DNA of 64,000 nucleotides from Celerinatantimonas sp046054195 (lineage in GTDB: Bacteria > Pseudomonadota > Gammaproteobacteria > Enterobacterales > Celerinatantimonadaceae): assembly GCF_046054195.1 (NCBI RefSeq), contig NZ_JBEQCS010000001.1, positions 434,001-498,000 on the forward strand, given 5' to 3'. The notes beneath the pieces are model-generated. The model had not been told where the DNA came from. It ran no database searches and saw only the letters and a program-made list of their open reading frames with translations. Positions 53,053 to 62,363 of the stretch are shown piece after piece; positions within the stretch are counted from its first letter, which is position 1; each line of letters begins with the position of its first letter. The translations under genes were made by a program, and so were the position numbers.

Positions 53053-53147
53053 AAATCATGGGATCCTTCATCCAACATATCCATGATTATAAATAGCGTT
53101 GGTCAAAATTGCATCTGTATCAGGGGGGGTGATCTTCGGTGGTCTGA

Positions 53148-53179
53148 TTTTGTTCAAATGAAACGTATTTTGAACAAAA
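53148..53179. repeat. AT-rich inverted repeat between yheT and the TonB receptor
   Basis: Perfect 11-base arms TTTTGTTCAAA and TTTGAACAAAA are separated by ten bases. It lies at the 3' side of the TonB receptor gene and 96 bases upstream of yheT. It may be an operator for yheT or a weak terminator; there is no T-run after the stem. Confidence 0.45.
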
Positions 53180-53230
53180 CTAATCACAAAAGATCAACCG
53201 CCCTAGCTAAACAGCACAGATGCAAATGAC

Positions 53231-55450
53231 TTAAAATTTATAGGTCGCTGATACGTTAAGTGAACGAGGATCTCCCGCCACTAAATAACCGTAGCCAGTG
53301 TAACCACCGACAGAGGCCCAATAGGCTCGGTTGAATAGGTTTTTAACCTGACCACGCAAGACTAACTGATCGTCACCCAAGTCCATGGTGTATTTGGCAC
53401 CTAAGTCAACCCGAGTCCAGCCGCCGACTTTAAGGGTATTGGCTGAATCGGCATAACGTGAGCCGGTGGCGATAACCTGGGTATCTAAGGTTAATGCTTT
53501 AACCGCAGGCACGGTATAGAAAAGCCCAACGTTCCCTTGCAAGTGCGCAACCCCAATAACATTTTTGCCACCAGTGGTGCTATCGGTAGTATCAGCTTGT
53601 TTGGCGTTGAGATAGGTGACCCCACCCGTGACGCTAACTGATTGTATTGGTTTGCCAAAGAAGGTCGCTTCAATACCGCGATGTTTTTCTTTGCCATCAA
53701 CAGCATAGTAGTTATCGCTATTGATACCAGCACTTGGTTTGCTGGTGGTAAACAATGCTAGCGTTCCGCCCAGGTCGCCGCCATCATATTTCACCCCAAT
53801 CTCTTTTTGTTTGGAGACATAAGGAGAGAGTACCGCACCATAGTTATTCGAGCCTGTTGTGGTGTTAGTCCCGCCTTGTTGAAGCGCTTCGCTGTAGTTG
53901 GCGTATAACGAAACATCTGGAGTCAGCTCATAGACCACGCCTACAGCAGGTGATAATCGGCTTTTTGAGTATTTGGTGTCCAGTGAGCCTGCTGTTTTAC
54001 CTGTGCCTGCATCGTCATTGTAGAGATAACTGCGGATATCCATATGCTGATAGCGAGCCCCAAGGGTTAAACGTAAGCTATCATCAAAAAATCCTAAAGT
54101 ATCGGATAGTGCAAGACTAGGTAGATTATTTCGCGCTTTTCGTCCTGGATTATCCATGTCTCCACCGGAATAACATGAAGTTAAAGTGCAGCTCACAGTG
54201 GCAGGTTTACTGACATCGGTTGGGTTGTACAAATTGGTATTAATCCCGTTGTAGTCACTCCAAGCGTAAGCTGCTTCTTCATATAACTGATAGGTTGATG
54301 CTTCAATGCTCCAGTGGTGGCTAACCGGACCCGTTGCAAATTGGCCACGTAACCCCATCTTGGTGCTAAACACGTAATCGATTCGATTGGTATCCGCAGC
54401 ATAGGTGGTGGCATCGCCATCGGTTGAGCTTAGGGTTAAGTTAGCCAGCGAGCTGCTTTCATGTGAGATGCGCCCACCGATTGCAAACCAGCCAGTGGTG
54501 GTATCGCTAAAGTCATGCTCAATGTGCACAGTACCGAAGACATCCCGTTCGTCGGAATAGCTCCAAGGCTGCGCCCAGTTGCTAGTGGTTTTAGGAACCG
54601 ATGGAACGCTGCTTAAACCATCGATCGTAACGCTAGGGCGACCCTGTTTGATATTGTGCTCTTGATAGGCTAAGTCAGCTGAAACTCGGGTTTTATCGCC
54701 GCGCCAGTCGTAACCTAATGAGACAACGTTAGTCTTAACTGATTCTTCATCAATTGCGGTATCGCCATTGGTATGGGCAACGTTCAGGCGTAGACCATGC
54801 TGGTCATGCTCACCAAAGCGCCGGCCAATATCAGCAGAAACGGTTGTTTGGCCTTGGGCATTCACACCCGCTGAGATATTCGTAATGGGAACATTCTTAG
54901 CCCGCTTGGGAACTAGGTTAATTGTCCCACCCGTACCACCGCCACCTGGTGCAACACCATTAATGAAGGTACTTGCGCCCCGAAAAATTTCAGCCCGTTC
55001 AATCAACTGGGATGAAACATATTGGCGAGGCAGTACGCCATATAAACCGTTGTAGGCAATTTCATCGGAGTTAACGAGAAAGCCGCGAATAAAATAGGTT
55101 TCTTGAAAGTTACCATAGCCGCGAGCAACCCTGACGCCTGGGTCGGTCTGGAGAATATCGCCAACCCCTTGCGCTTGAATATCGTCGATGTAATCAGATG
55201 TATATGACGTCCCGCTGTATGGGATATCCATATAGTCCTGATCACCTAACAAGCCATAATTTTGGCCACGGGCGACTAAACCGCCAGCGTAACTTTCTGA
55301 CAGGCCATTGCGTGATGCATCGGCACTAGCAGTTACGACTACGTTATCGAGTTTTTTAGTGTCTTTTTTGGAATTAGTGGAATCTGTCGTTGCGGCATGA
55401 GTGATTGCTGGCAACAAACAGGCGGATAACCATAATACCTTTAGTTTCAT
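53231..55450 (-). CDS. TonB-dependent siderophore receptor
   Basis: This outer-membrane receptor has 739 residues from MKLKVLWLSACLLPAITHAA (signal peptide). The TonB box region is KLDNVVVTAS. The plug contains DILQTDPGVRVARGYGNFQETYFIRG and ERAEIFRGASTFINGVAPGGGGTGGTIN. The barrel ends SLNVSATYKF. It resembles hydroxamate-type receptors such as FcuA, but the siderophore cannot be fixed. A Fur-box-like site lies upstream. Confidence 0.9.
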   Translation of the reverse strand: MKLKVLWLSACLLPAITHAATTDSTNSKKDTKKLDNVVVTASADASRNGLSESYAGGLVARGQNYGLLGDQDYMDIPYSGTSYTSDYIDDIQAQGVGDILQTDPGVRVARGYGNFQETYFIRGFLVNSDEIAYNGLYGVLPRQYVSSQLIERAEIFRGASTFINGVAPGGGGTGGTINLVPKRAKNVPITNISAGVNAQGQTTVSADIGRRFGEHDQHGLRLNVAHTNGDTAIDEESVKTNVVSLGYDWRGDKTRVSADLAYQEHNIKQGRPSVTIDGLSSVPSVPKTTSNWAQPWSYSDERDVFGTVHIEHDFSDTTTGWFAIGGRISHESSSLANLTLSSTDGDATTYAADTNRIDYVFSTKMGLRGQFATGPVSHHWSIEASTYQLYEEAAYAWSDYNGINTNLYNPTDVSKPATVSCTLTSCYSGGDMDNPGRKARNNLPSLALSDTLGFFDDSLRLTLGARYQHMDIRSYLYNDDAGTGKTAGSLDTKYSKSRLSPAVGVVYELTPDVSLYANYSEALQQGGTNTTTGSNNYGAVLSPYVSKQKEIGVKYDGGDLGGTLALFTTSKPSAGINSDNYYAVDGKEKHRGIEATFFGKPIQSVSVTGGVTYLNAKQADTTDSTTGGKNVIGVAHLQGNVGLFYTVPAVKALTLDTQVIATGSRYADSANTLKVGGWTRVDLGAKYTMDLGDDQLVLRGQVKNLFNRAYWASVGGYTGYGYLVAGDPRSLNVSATYKF

Positions 55451-55486
55451 CGTCCCTGTCCAACAAATAGTTATACAAATAAAAAG

Positions 55487-55504
55487 GAGAATAATTATCA
55501 TTTA
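55487..55504 (-). promoter_or_regulatory. Fur-like box upstream of the TonB receptor
   Basis: GAGAATAATTATCATTTA contains the ATAATTATCATT pattern of Fur boxes, 37-54 bases before the receptor start. Confidence 0.55.
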
Positions 55505-55669
55505 GTTTATGTCGGTGAGTCAAATGTTAAAAAGCCTTTTCAAGACAACTTTTTAGCAATCCGATAATTTGTTTGATCCAGATTAATTGAATATTTTCAA
55601 AGTGATCGCGAACTTGCATTTAGATAAGATATAAATAAGAATCGTTTTTATTTGCATCAAAAGATCCCT

Positions 55670-56629
55670 ATGAAGATTTTCGCACTGCGTCTTTGGCACT
55701 ATTTTATTCTTGGGTTAGCCCTGACTAGTTTTGTTGGTGTGGCTCATGCCGGAACTTGGCCAAGGCAGATTAAAACCCCATTGAGCACAGTTACTTTAGC
55801 CAAACCCCCAACACGAATTGTTAGCACTAGTGTGACACTAACCGGGTCATTGCTTGCCATTGATGCGCCCGTGATTGCAACTGCGGCGGCAGTTCCTAAT
55901 AATCGCTTTAGCGACCAATATGGTTTTTTTAAGCAGTGGGGCAAAATTGCCCACAAACGCGGCGTTAAACCGCTATATATTGGTGATGTGGATGCCGAAA
56001 GAGTGGCTCAAATGCATCCTGATTTAATCGTGGTTAGTGCCTCGGGTAAAGATTCAGCCATCGGCATGCTTGCCAAGCTGCAAAAGATTGCTCCAACATT
56101 GGTATTAGATTACAGCACCAATCGTTGGCAAAAACTGGTGACAATCCTGGGCCAAGCCACAGGCCATGAGTCTCAGGCGCATGCGCGAATCAGTGAATTT
56201 GCCAAGCGCGTGCAAACGCTCAAAAGTAAGTTGAAACTACCCCCACAACCCGTGAATGCCTTTGTTTATAACGCTGCCATTCGCTCGGTTAGTCTTTGGC
56301 AGCCGCATTCAGCTCAGGGCCAGTTACTCTCTTCTTTGGGATTTAAGCTTGCTAAACCCAATGGCGCTATTGGTAAAACTAATCAGCGTAACGACATGGT
56401 GCGGGTCAGTGGTGAGCATCTTTTTAATGCGCTGAGTGGTAAAACCTTTTTGCTATTTGGGGTAGGCAATAAAGCGGTGAGCCAGCTCAAGCAGGATCAG
56501 CTATTGAAGATGTTCCCGGCGGCCAAAGCCAACCGGGTTTATGCGCTAGGTGCAGATACGTTTCGTTTAGATTATTACAGTAGCAATGCGCTGTTAGAGC
56601 GACTCTCTCAACTATTTAATAAAAACTAA
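55670..56629 (+). CDS. fepB: Ferric-enterobactin periplasmic binding protein FepB
   Basis: This 319-residue secreted protein of the FepB family has a signal peptide (LGLALTSFVGVAHAG) followed by GTWPRQIKTPLSTVTLAKPPTRIVSTSVTLTGSLLAIDAPVI, very like E. coli FepB. The end (YALGADTFRLDYYSSNALLERL) also matches. It would deliver ferric enterobactin or a similar catecholate to an inner-membrane ABC transporter that is not encoded here. The ATG at 55670 is preferred over a TTG at 55652. AT-rich sequence 55627-55650 may hold a Fur site. Confidence 0.92.
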   Translation: MKIFALRLWHYFILGLALTSFVGVAHAGTWPRQIKTPLSTVTLAKPPTRIVSTSVTLTGSLLAIDAPVIATAAAVPNNRFSDQYGFFKQWGKIAHKRGVKPLYIGDVDAERVAQMHPDLIVVSASGKDSAIGMLAKLQKIAPTLVLDYSTNRWQKLVTILGQATGHESQAHARISEFAKRVQTLKSKLKLPPQPVNAFVYNAAIRSVSLWQPHSAQGQLLSSLGFKLAKPNGAIGKTNQRNDMVRVSGEHLFNALSGKTFLLFGVGNKAVSQLKQDQLLKMFPAAKANRVYALGADTFRLDYYSSNALLERLSQLFNKN

Positions 56630-57861
56630 TTCGCCCAAAGTGCACACAAGCCATCGGTGAGACCGCCACGCCAGCACATTGCATCGTGTCCGCCGGTAAC
56701 GGTGCGAGAGATAAGCGCATGTCCTTGGGCTTTTAATAGTTCAATGACATGTTGATTGGCTTTTTGAATCAGTAATTCACCGTTGCCTGATTCGATAAAA
56801 AAGCGCCGACGCAAGCGACTAAATTGATGTTGCTCTAGCTCGCTAAGCAGTGTGCCATCAAGGTTGTCTTTTTGCTTTTTAGGCCACCAGAATGAACTGG
56901 ACTGACAGATTGCATTACGGGCAATCGATGGGAATTTTAACGTGGCGTAGGCGCTCGCTAATCCGCCAAAACTTTGTCCGGCAATAATGGTGCGCTCTGG
57001 ATCTTGCGAGTATGGCGTATGTTCTTTAATTTGGGGCAATAGTTCATGTTGCACGGCCTGCCAAAAGGTCGGGTTACATGGCAGTTCTTGAGCGCGTTGG
57101 GCTGAGTTGACCGAATCGATGAACAGATACACCGCATCCGATGGCAGTTTGCTCTGTTTGGTTAATTGCGAAAGTGGAATAGGCAGGGGCATCTGTTCAA
57201 TCCAAAATGCACCATCTAAGATGATTGCCAGTGGTCTTTGGTTTGTGCTTTGGCCAAAACAAAGCGTCCAGACGCGGCGGCTATTTTCAAGCAATGCACT
57301 ATTCCAATGGTGTTGGGTGAGTTGAATATCGCCAGTTATATTGGCCCCTTCATCGACGCTTTGCCAGATACTTTGATCGGGGGCATCCGGCATGTGTAGC
57401 GCTGAAGATGGGATCCCTCGACCACCAGTCCAAGAACGATGATGGTTCAATGGGTCGGCCTGAGCATGGCTAAAAATACTCTGCCACCAAGTGCGTACAC
57501 TGAGCATGTCATCTGCTGGGCCTTGATAGTCACTATCTTGGCTACTTGGCATTAACACGTAGCTACCGCGGTAGGTTCGGTTAAGGTTCATCTCTAATGC
57601 CCAGACATCTGTTTGGCCAATCCGCTCAAGTGACTGTGGATACATGCATTGATGGTGATCATTCACCCCGGTCAGATTGAGCCACACTCGTTGAGTGTTG
57701 GATTGTTTTGCATCTGGTTCTGGGTCTTGCCAAATAAAGCTAACCCGAGCCGTTCCATCGTCCTTATCGCTCTGTTCAATTAAGGGCGTTCCTATCTTTT
57801 TCAGTTCGTCCCACCAACTTTGCTCGCCTAAGTCGGGCCGTTTGAACCAGTCACTCTGCAT
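56626..57861 (-). CDS. fes: Enterochelin esterase
   Basis: This cytoplasmic serine hydrolase of 411 residues opens the lactone ring of ferric enterobactin to free iron. The N-terminal domain binds the ligand (FIWQDPEPDAK..RVWLNLTGVNDHH). The catalytic domain has the nucleophile GQSFGGLASAYA and the histidine in TGGHDAMCWRGGL, as in Fes. It is convergent with fepB, with a four-base overlap of stops, and divergent from fepA, sharing a Fur site. Confidence 0.93.
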   Translation of the reverse strand: MQSDWFKRPDLGEQSWWDELKKIGTPLIEQSDKDDGTARVSFIWQDPEPDAKQSNTQRVWLNLTGVNDHHQCMYPQSLERIGQTDVWALEMNLNRTYRGSYVLMPSSQDSDYQGPADDMLSVRTWWQSIFSHAQADPLNHHRSWTGGRGIPSSALHMPDAPDQSIWQSVDEGANITGDIQLTQHHWNSALLENSRRVWTLCFGQSTNQRPLAIILDGAFWIEQMPLPIPLSQLTKQSKLPSDAVYLFIDSVNSAQRAQELPCNPTFWQAVQHELLPQIKEHTPYSQDPERTIIAGQSFGGLASAYATLKFPSIARNAICQSSSFWWPKKQKDNLDGTLLSELEQHQFSRLRRRFFIESGNGELLIQKANQHVIELLKAQGHALISRTVTGGHDAMCWRGGLTDGLCALWAN

Positions 57862-57888
57862 GAAAATAGCCTTTGTAAGAAATCATTA

Positions 57889-57919
57889 GCAAATGATATT
57901 GATAATACTTATCATTTGC
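57889..57919. promoter_or_regulatory. Fur box between fes and fepA
   Basis: Perfect ten-base arms GCAAATGATA and TATCATTTGC enclose TTGATAATACT. The TTGATAATACTTATCATT core fits the Fur consensus GATAATGATAATCATTATC. It would repress both divergent genes when iron is plentiful. Confidence 0.8.
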
Positions 57920-58055
57920 AATATTATCTGATGCTTCACTCGGTCAACCCCATAATCACTTATTTATCAATATATAGGGATAAATATAGGTGCTCAGATG
58001 GGCTTTAGAAAAATCTGATAGTGACTTATCAGATGCTGTTTTAGGGATATAAACG

Positions 58056-60311
58056 ATGAAACCAATAGGAAGAACAACACTGGCTGTCGCAGTGCAACTT
58101 GCTCTGTTGACTCTAGCCACCCCCGCCATCGCCAAGAGCCAAGATTCCACCACAGACCAAAGCAAAGTAGAAAAGAAGCAGCAGATGGTTGTTGTTGCGG
58201 CTAAGCAAACTCTGCAGGCTCCCGGCGTTTCCATTATTACCCAAGATGATCTCGAAAAAACACCACCAGCGCGAGATCTCTCTGAAATTATTCGGACCAT
58301 GCCTGGGGTGAATCTTACCGGTAACTCCACCAGTGGTCAGCGTGGTAATAATCGCCAAATTGATATTCGTGGGATGGGACCTGAGAACACCATGATTTTG
58401 GTCGATGGCATGCCTGTGAAAAGCCGAAATTCAGTTCGCTATGGCTGGCGTGGTGAACGTGATACGCGTGGTGATACAGGTTGGGTTCCACCAGAAATGG
58501 TCGATCACATTGAGGTGATTCGAGGACCCGCGGCAGCGCGTTATGGGAGCGGCGCCGAAGGTGGGGTGATTAATATTGTCACCAAATCGCCAACTAAAAA
58601 ATGGCATGGCAGTTGGAACACCTATATGAACGCCCCGCAACACAGCAAAGAGGGCAGTTCACGGCGTACTAATGTGAGTTTAAATGGTCCGCTAAGCGAT
58701 TCATTATTTTTGCAGTTATACGCAGGTTATAGCAAAACTAAACCTGATGCCCGTGACATCAATGCTGGCCACACCACCGAGCGCACCGGCACCTATGCTG
58801 ATGAATATCCAGCTGGTCGTGAAGGGGTTGTCGATAAAGATTTGCACTCTAAATTGCGCTGGGATGTTACCGAGAATCAACATTTAGAATTTTCGGTTGA
58901 TTACAGTCGTCAAGGCAACCTCTATGCAGGGGATACACAAAACACCAACAGTAACACGCTGGTGGAAGAAGAATACGGTGATGAAACCAACCGCCTGTAT
59001 CGTCAGCAGTATGCTGTGCACTGGACTGGTGGTTGGGCAAATGGGATTACAACCAACAACTACGTGCAGTATGAATACACTCGTAACTCACGTATTAATG
59101 AAGGGTTAGCTGGGGGTACGGAAGGGATTTTTGATACCACCAATGAAGGATTTAGCACTATTGCACTGCGAAACTGGACATTGCATTCAGAGGTGGATGT
59201 TCCATTTAAAGCATGGGTGAATCAAACCATGACGGCCGGGGCTGAATATGTTCATGAACATATGAATGACCCAATTTCAACCTCTCAAAGTCTGTACGCA
59301 GCATATGGTGATATTGATGGTGTTTCATCAGATAGAAGTCCTTTCTCATCGGATGAAATCTATTCGCTGTTCTTAGAAGATAACATCGCGCTGACTGACT
59401 CAACGATGTTAACGCCAGGGCTGCGTTATGATCATCATTCTTTCTCTGGAGACAACTGGTCACCATCGCTTAACTTGTCTCAGGAATTAGGCAGTGACTT
59501 CACTCTGAAAATGGGTATTGCCCGTGCTTATAAAGCGCCAAACCTCTATCAGACCAATGCAAACTATTTACTGTTTAGTAAAGGTAACGGCTGTTATGAC
59601 AGCAGTGATGCCTGTTATTTGATGGGTAACCCTAACTTAAAAGCAGAAAATAGTGTGAATAAAGAGTTGGGCATTGAATATGACCATAACGGTTATCAGG
59701 CCGGTTTAACCTGGTTCCGTAATGACTATCATAATAAAATTCAGGCCGGGACAACTCCTGTTGGTACAACTAGCACCGATGCTGCCAATATTTATCAATG
59801 GACTAACATTTCACGAGCAGTAGTGGAAGGTTTAGAAGGAACGGTAAATGTTCCGCTGAGCCGTGATTTAAGCTTGAAAAACAACCTGACGTATATGATC
59901 CAGAATAAAAACAAAGATACTGGTGATTATCTCTCGGTTATCCCTCGCTTTACCATCAACTCCAAACTGGGATGGCAGGCAACGGATTCACTGTTTTTGC
60001 AAAGTACTATGACTTGGTATGGTCGCCAGAAACCGCGTAAATATGATTATCAAGGTGAACCTGCGGAAGGCAGTGAGAAAAATGAAGTTGCGCCATACGC
60101 TATCTTTGGCTTTAGCGGCACTTATGAAGTGAATAAATATGTCTCATTCACTGCAGGAGTTTCAAACCTGTTTGATAAACGCCAGTACCGTGAGGGCAAT
60201 GCTCTGACCGTCACTAACTCAAGAACAAATGATTATATGAGTGGCGCAGGTGCGCAGACTTATAATGAGTCAGGCCGGACCTTTTATGCCAGCTTAAACA
60301 CGCACTTTTAA
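58056..60311 (+). CDS. fepA: Ferric-enterobactin receptor FepA
   Basis: This TonB-dependent outer-membrane receptor has 751 residues including a signal peptide (LAVAVQLALLTLATPAIAKS). The TonB box is QMVVVAA. The plug has DLSEIIRTMPGVNLTGNSTSGQRGNNRQIDIRGMGPENTMILVDG and RNSVRYGWRGERDTRGDTGWVPPEMVDHIEVIRGPAAARYGSGA, which are highly FepA/PfeA-specific. It ends GRTFYASLNTHF. It is divergent from fes, as in E. coli. Confidence 0.93.
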   Translation: MKPIGRTTLAVAVQLALLTLATPAIAKSQDSTTDQSKVEKKQQMVVVAAKQTLQAPGVSIITQDDLEKTPPARDLSEIIRTMPGVNLTGNSTSGQRGNNRQIDIRGMGPENTMILVDGMPVKSRNSVRYGWRGERDTRGDTGWVPPEMVDHIEVIRGPAAARYGSGAEGGVINIVTKSPTKKWHGSWNTYMNAPQHSKEGSSRRTNVSLNGPLSDSLFLQLYAGYSKTKPDARDINAGHTTERTGTYADEYPAGREGVVDKDLHSKLRWDVTENQHLEFSVDYSRQGNLYAGDTQNTNSNTLVEEEYGDETNRLYRQQYAVHWTGGWANGITTNNYVQYEYTRNSRINEGLAGGTEGIFDTTNEGFSTIALRNWTLHSEVDVPFKAWVNQTMTAGAEYVHEHMNDPISTSQSLYAAYGDIDGVSSDRSPFSSDEIYSLFLEDNIALTDSTMLTPGLRYDHHSFSGDNWSPSLNLSQELGSDFTLKMGIARAYKAPNLYQTNANYLLFSKGNGCYDSSDACYLMGNPNLKAENSVNKELGIEYDHNGYQAGLTWFRNDYHNKIQAGTTPVGTTSTDAANIYQWTNISRAVVEGLEGTVNVPLSRDLSLKNNLTYMIQNKNKDTGDYLSVIPRFTINSKLGWQATDSLFLQSTMTWYGRQKPRKYDYQGEPAEGSEKNEVAPYAIFGFSGTYEVNKYVSFTAGVSNLFDKRQYREGNALTVTNSRTNDYMSGAGAQTYNESGRTFYASLNTHF

Positions 60312-60380
60312 TTAGCTCTAACCAGAACTTATCTCTGGCATGCTATGATGCATTATCTTTTGTTAAATCGATAATCTCAT

Positions 60381-60623
60381 ATGGCATGTCAGGGGTGTTC
60401 TAGCGATTGGTTCTGGCAAAAATTAGGTCGCTGTCGACAGTGCATGATTTTAAACGCACTGCTTCTAATCATTGGTTTAATTTGCCTGTGGTACAGTGAT
60501 AACCTCACCGCAGTTTATCGCGTCATCGCTATCTTTATTAGCGCAGCTGCTGGGTTATTGCTGCTCGCGCATTTAGTGATGGCGCTTTATTATAAAATCT
60601 CAGGTGATTCAAAGCTAAATTGA
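60381..60623 (+). CDS. DUF3624 family membrane protein
   Basis: This small protein of 80 residues has four cysteines near the start (CQGCSSDWFWQKLGRCRQC) and two membrane helices (about residues 21-37 and 46-70). The cysteine pattern and length match DUF3624 proteins of Vibrio-like bacteria. The function is unknown. Its 3' end overlaps the 3' end of the miaA-like gene on the other strand by 34 bases. Confidence 0.8.
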   Translation: MACQGCSSDWFWQKLGRCRQCMILNALLLIIGLICLWYSDNLTAVYRVIAIFISAAAGLLLLAHLVMALYYKISGDSKLN

Positions 60624-61522
60624 TCAATCACCGTACAAGCTTGCTGCATTAAATCTTGATGGGCATCGAGCCAGTGGATATTGTCACCGCGCCGCTGCAT
60701 CTTGCGAAACCAGGTATCTTGGCGTTTGGCAAATTGATGAATTTGTGAATTTAGTTTCTGAAACATATCGTTGTAATTAAGCTCGCCCTTGAGGTGCTGC
60801 GCAATCAAACGATATTCCAGCCCAAAAAACTCCAGCCGCTCGAAACTCACGCCCTGTTGATGTAGTGCTTCAACCTCTTCTAGCATTCCTTGCTTAAAAC
60901 GCTCTTTAAGGCGCTCAGTAATGCGCGCGCGTAGTTCGCTGCGCGGCCATTGGATTCCTAGAATCAGTGGCTTAATTTGCGCATAGGACACCGGTTCAAC
61001 TGGCTCTTTCTCACCGAGTGCAATTTCTATCGCGCGTACCAAGCGAGGCCTAACTATTAGGTCCGTGTTGTTATGCTGTTCAGGTTTAAGGGCCAGCAGT
61101 TTTTCTTGGAGCTGCTCTAAGGACAGCTCTTTTAGTGATTCGCGAAGAGTGTGGTTAATTGGCACTTCTTTAAGTGCAAAATTTTGGGTAATGGCATCAA
61201 TATATAGCCCGGTCCCACCAACCATAATGGGCAGTTTCTGTCGGTGGCAAATGTCTTGATAAGCGCTAAAAAAATCTTGCTGATAATGAAAGACGCTGTA
61301 ATCAGAACCTGGCTCGACTAAATTAATCAGGTGATAGGCAATTTCGCCATATTCTTCTAAATCTTTACCAGAGCCTAAATCCATCCCTTTAAAAACCTGA
61401 CGCGAGTCAGCGGATAGAATTTCACCTTGATAATGGCGGGCGAGCTTAACGCCTAAACCGGTTTTACCCGATGCGGTAGGTCCGAGAATAACCAGCAGAT
61501 TGTATTGGCTTGAGAAAGACAT
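60590..61522 (-). CDS. miaA: tRNA dimethylallyltransferase, divergent MiaA type
   Basis: This protein of 310 residues adds an isopentenyl group to N6 of A37 in UNN-reading tRNAs in the family. P-loop GPTASGKTGLG, the catalytic aspartate in LSADSRQVFKGMDLGSGKD, GGTGLYIDAI, and the anticodon-binding RPRLVRAIEIAL are seen. It differs from the classical gammaproteobacterial MiaA (DIGTAKP is LGSGKD here) and lacks the mutL/hfq neighbours, so it may be a second, acquired type. The start is the ATG at 61522. Confidence 0.85.
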   Translation of the reverse strand: MSFSSQYNLLVILGPTASGKTGLGVKLARHYQGEILSADSRQVFKGMDLGSGKDLEEYGEIAYHLINLVEPGSDYSVFHYQQDFFSAYQDICHRQKLPIMVGGTGLYIDAITQNFALKEVPINHTLRESLKELSLEQLQEKLLALKPEQHNNTDLIVRPRLVRAIEIALGEKEPVEPVSYAQIKPLILGIQWPRSELRARITERLKERFKQGMLEEVEALHQQGVSFERLEFFGLEYRLIAQHLKGELNYNDMFQKLNSQIHQFAKRQDTWFRKMQRRGDNIHWLDAHQDLMQQACTVIDQFSFESPEIL

Positions 61523-61626
61523 ATGCACTTTGTTTGATTAAAAACCTGAGGAAGTTTAACAAACCTTGTTTCGTTCGAACAAAGCTTTTATCAGTGCGCG
61601 GCAGTGAAGATGGTGCAGATGCAAAA

Positions 61627-61647
61627 TCGGCACGCTGAGCGTGCCGA
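61627..61647 (-). terminator. DUF1127 gene terminator
   Basis: The stem TCGGCACGC/GCGTGCCGA with a three-base loop is followed by TTTT on the minus strand. Confidence 0.75.
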
Positions 61648-61676
61648 AATTAAGAAGACGAATCCGTTAAAAAATC

Positions 61677-61892
61677 CTAGCGTTGCCAGAAATATTTATT
61701 AACTTCGTCCTGACGTTCTTGTTTGTTTAAACCGATATCCCGGAGCAAGTATTCAGGCATATCCTGTAAATGCTGACGAGTACGATGGCGATCTTGCCAT
61801 TGGTTCATTACAACTGCTGCTTTTTGAAAAATTTGACGCCATGACATAGCGTCCTGATTACGGTGTTCTACCTGTGCGATTTTTGTAGCCAT
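61677..61892 (-). CDS. DUF1127 family small protein
   Basis: This 71-residue protein ends in the DUF1127 domain HRTRQHLQDMPEYLLRDIGLNKQERQDEVNKYFWQR. Members are small, stress-induced and RNA-linked in some bacteria. The ATG at 61892 has AAGGAGGA upstream. Confidence 0.85.
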   Translation of the reverse strand: MATKIAQVEHRNQDAMSWRQIFQKAAVVMNQWQDRHRTRQHLQDMPEYLLRDIGLNKQERQDEVNKYFWQR

Positions 61893-62363
61893 TGTGGATT
61901 CCTCCTTCGTAAATTCTGAGCAGATAATAGTCAGTCACTGTATAGCAATCAAACGATCAAAACTCATGTCTAAGGATTACTTTTTCTAATGATTAATGGC
62001 TGCCTTGTTTACACTGATGTTACGTCTTGCAGCGATGGATATAACTCATTAGCGCTATCAGTGAAAACCCATATCTATTAATTATTGCAGTTATTACAAG
62101 GGTTTTTGTGACGGGTTCGGGGAAATAATAAAAAATCTCAATCCGTTAAATTTAACAATTTATTCATATAAATTTATTTAACCCAAATGCGATATAGAGT
62201 TATCTATTTTTTATGCATATATCAGCGCTTTTGGCCCAACTTAATGAATAAATATGTCAGCAGCGGCAAAGATGGTTCGAGGTGAAAAATTTGAGCTCAA
62301 GTCCTGACATCTTTTGCTGATGTTGCGTATGATGAATATAGATGCGATCAGATAGGAGGATTT
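61893..62363. other. Intergenic region with no gene seen
   Basis: This is 471 bases of AT-rich sequence between the divergent DUF1127 and flavin-reductase-like genes. It holds both promoters and a strong AGGAGG just before the GTG start at 62364. I found no tRNA, sRNA or clear operator. Confidence 0.4.
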
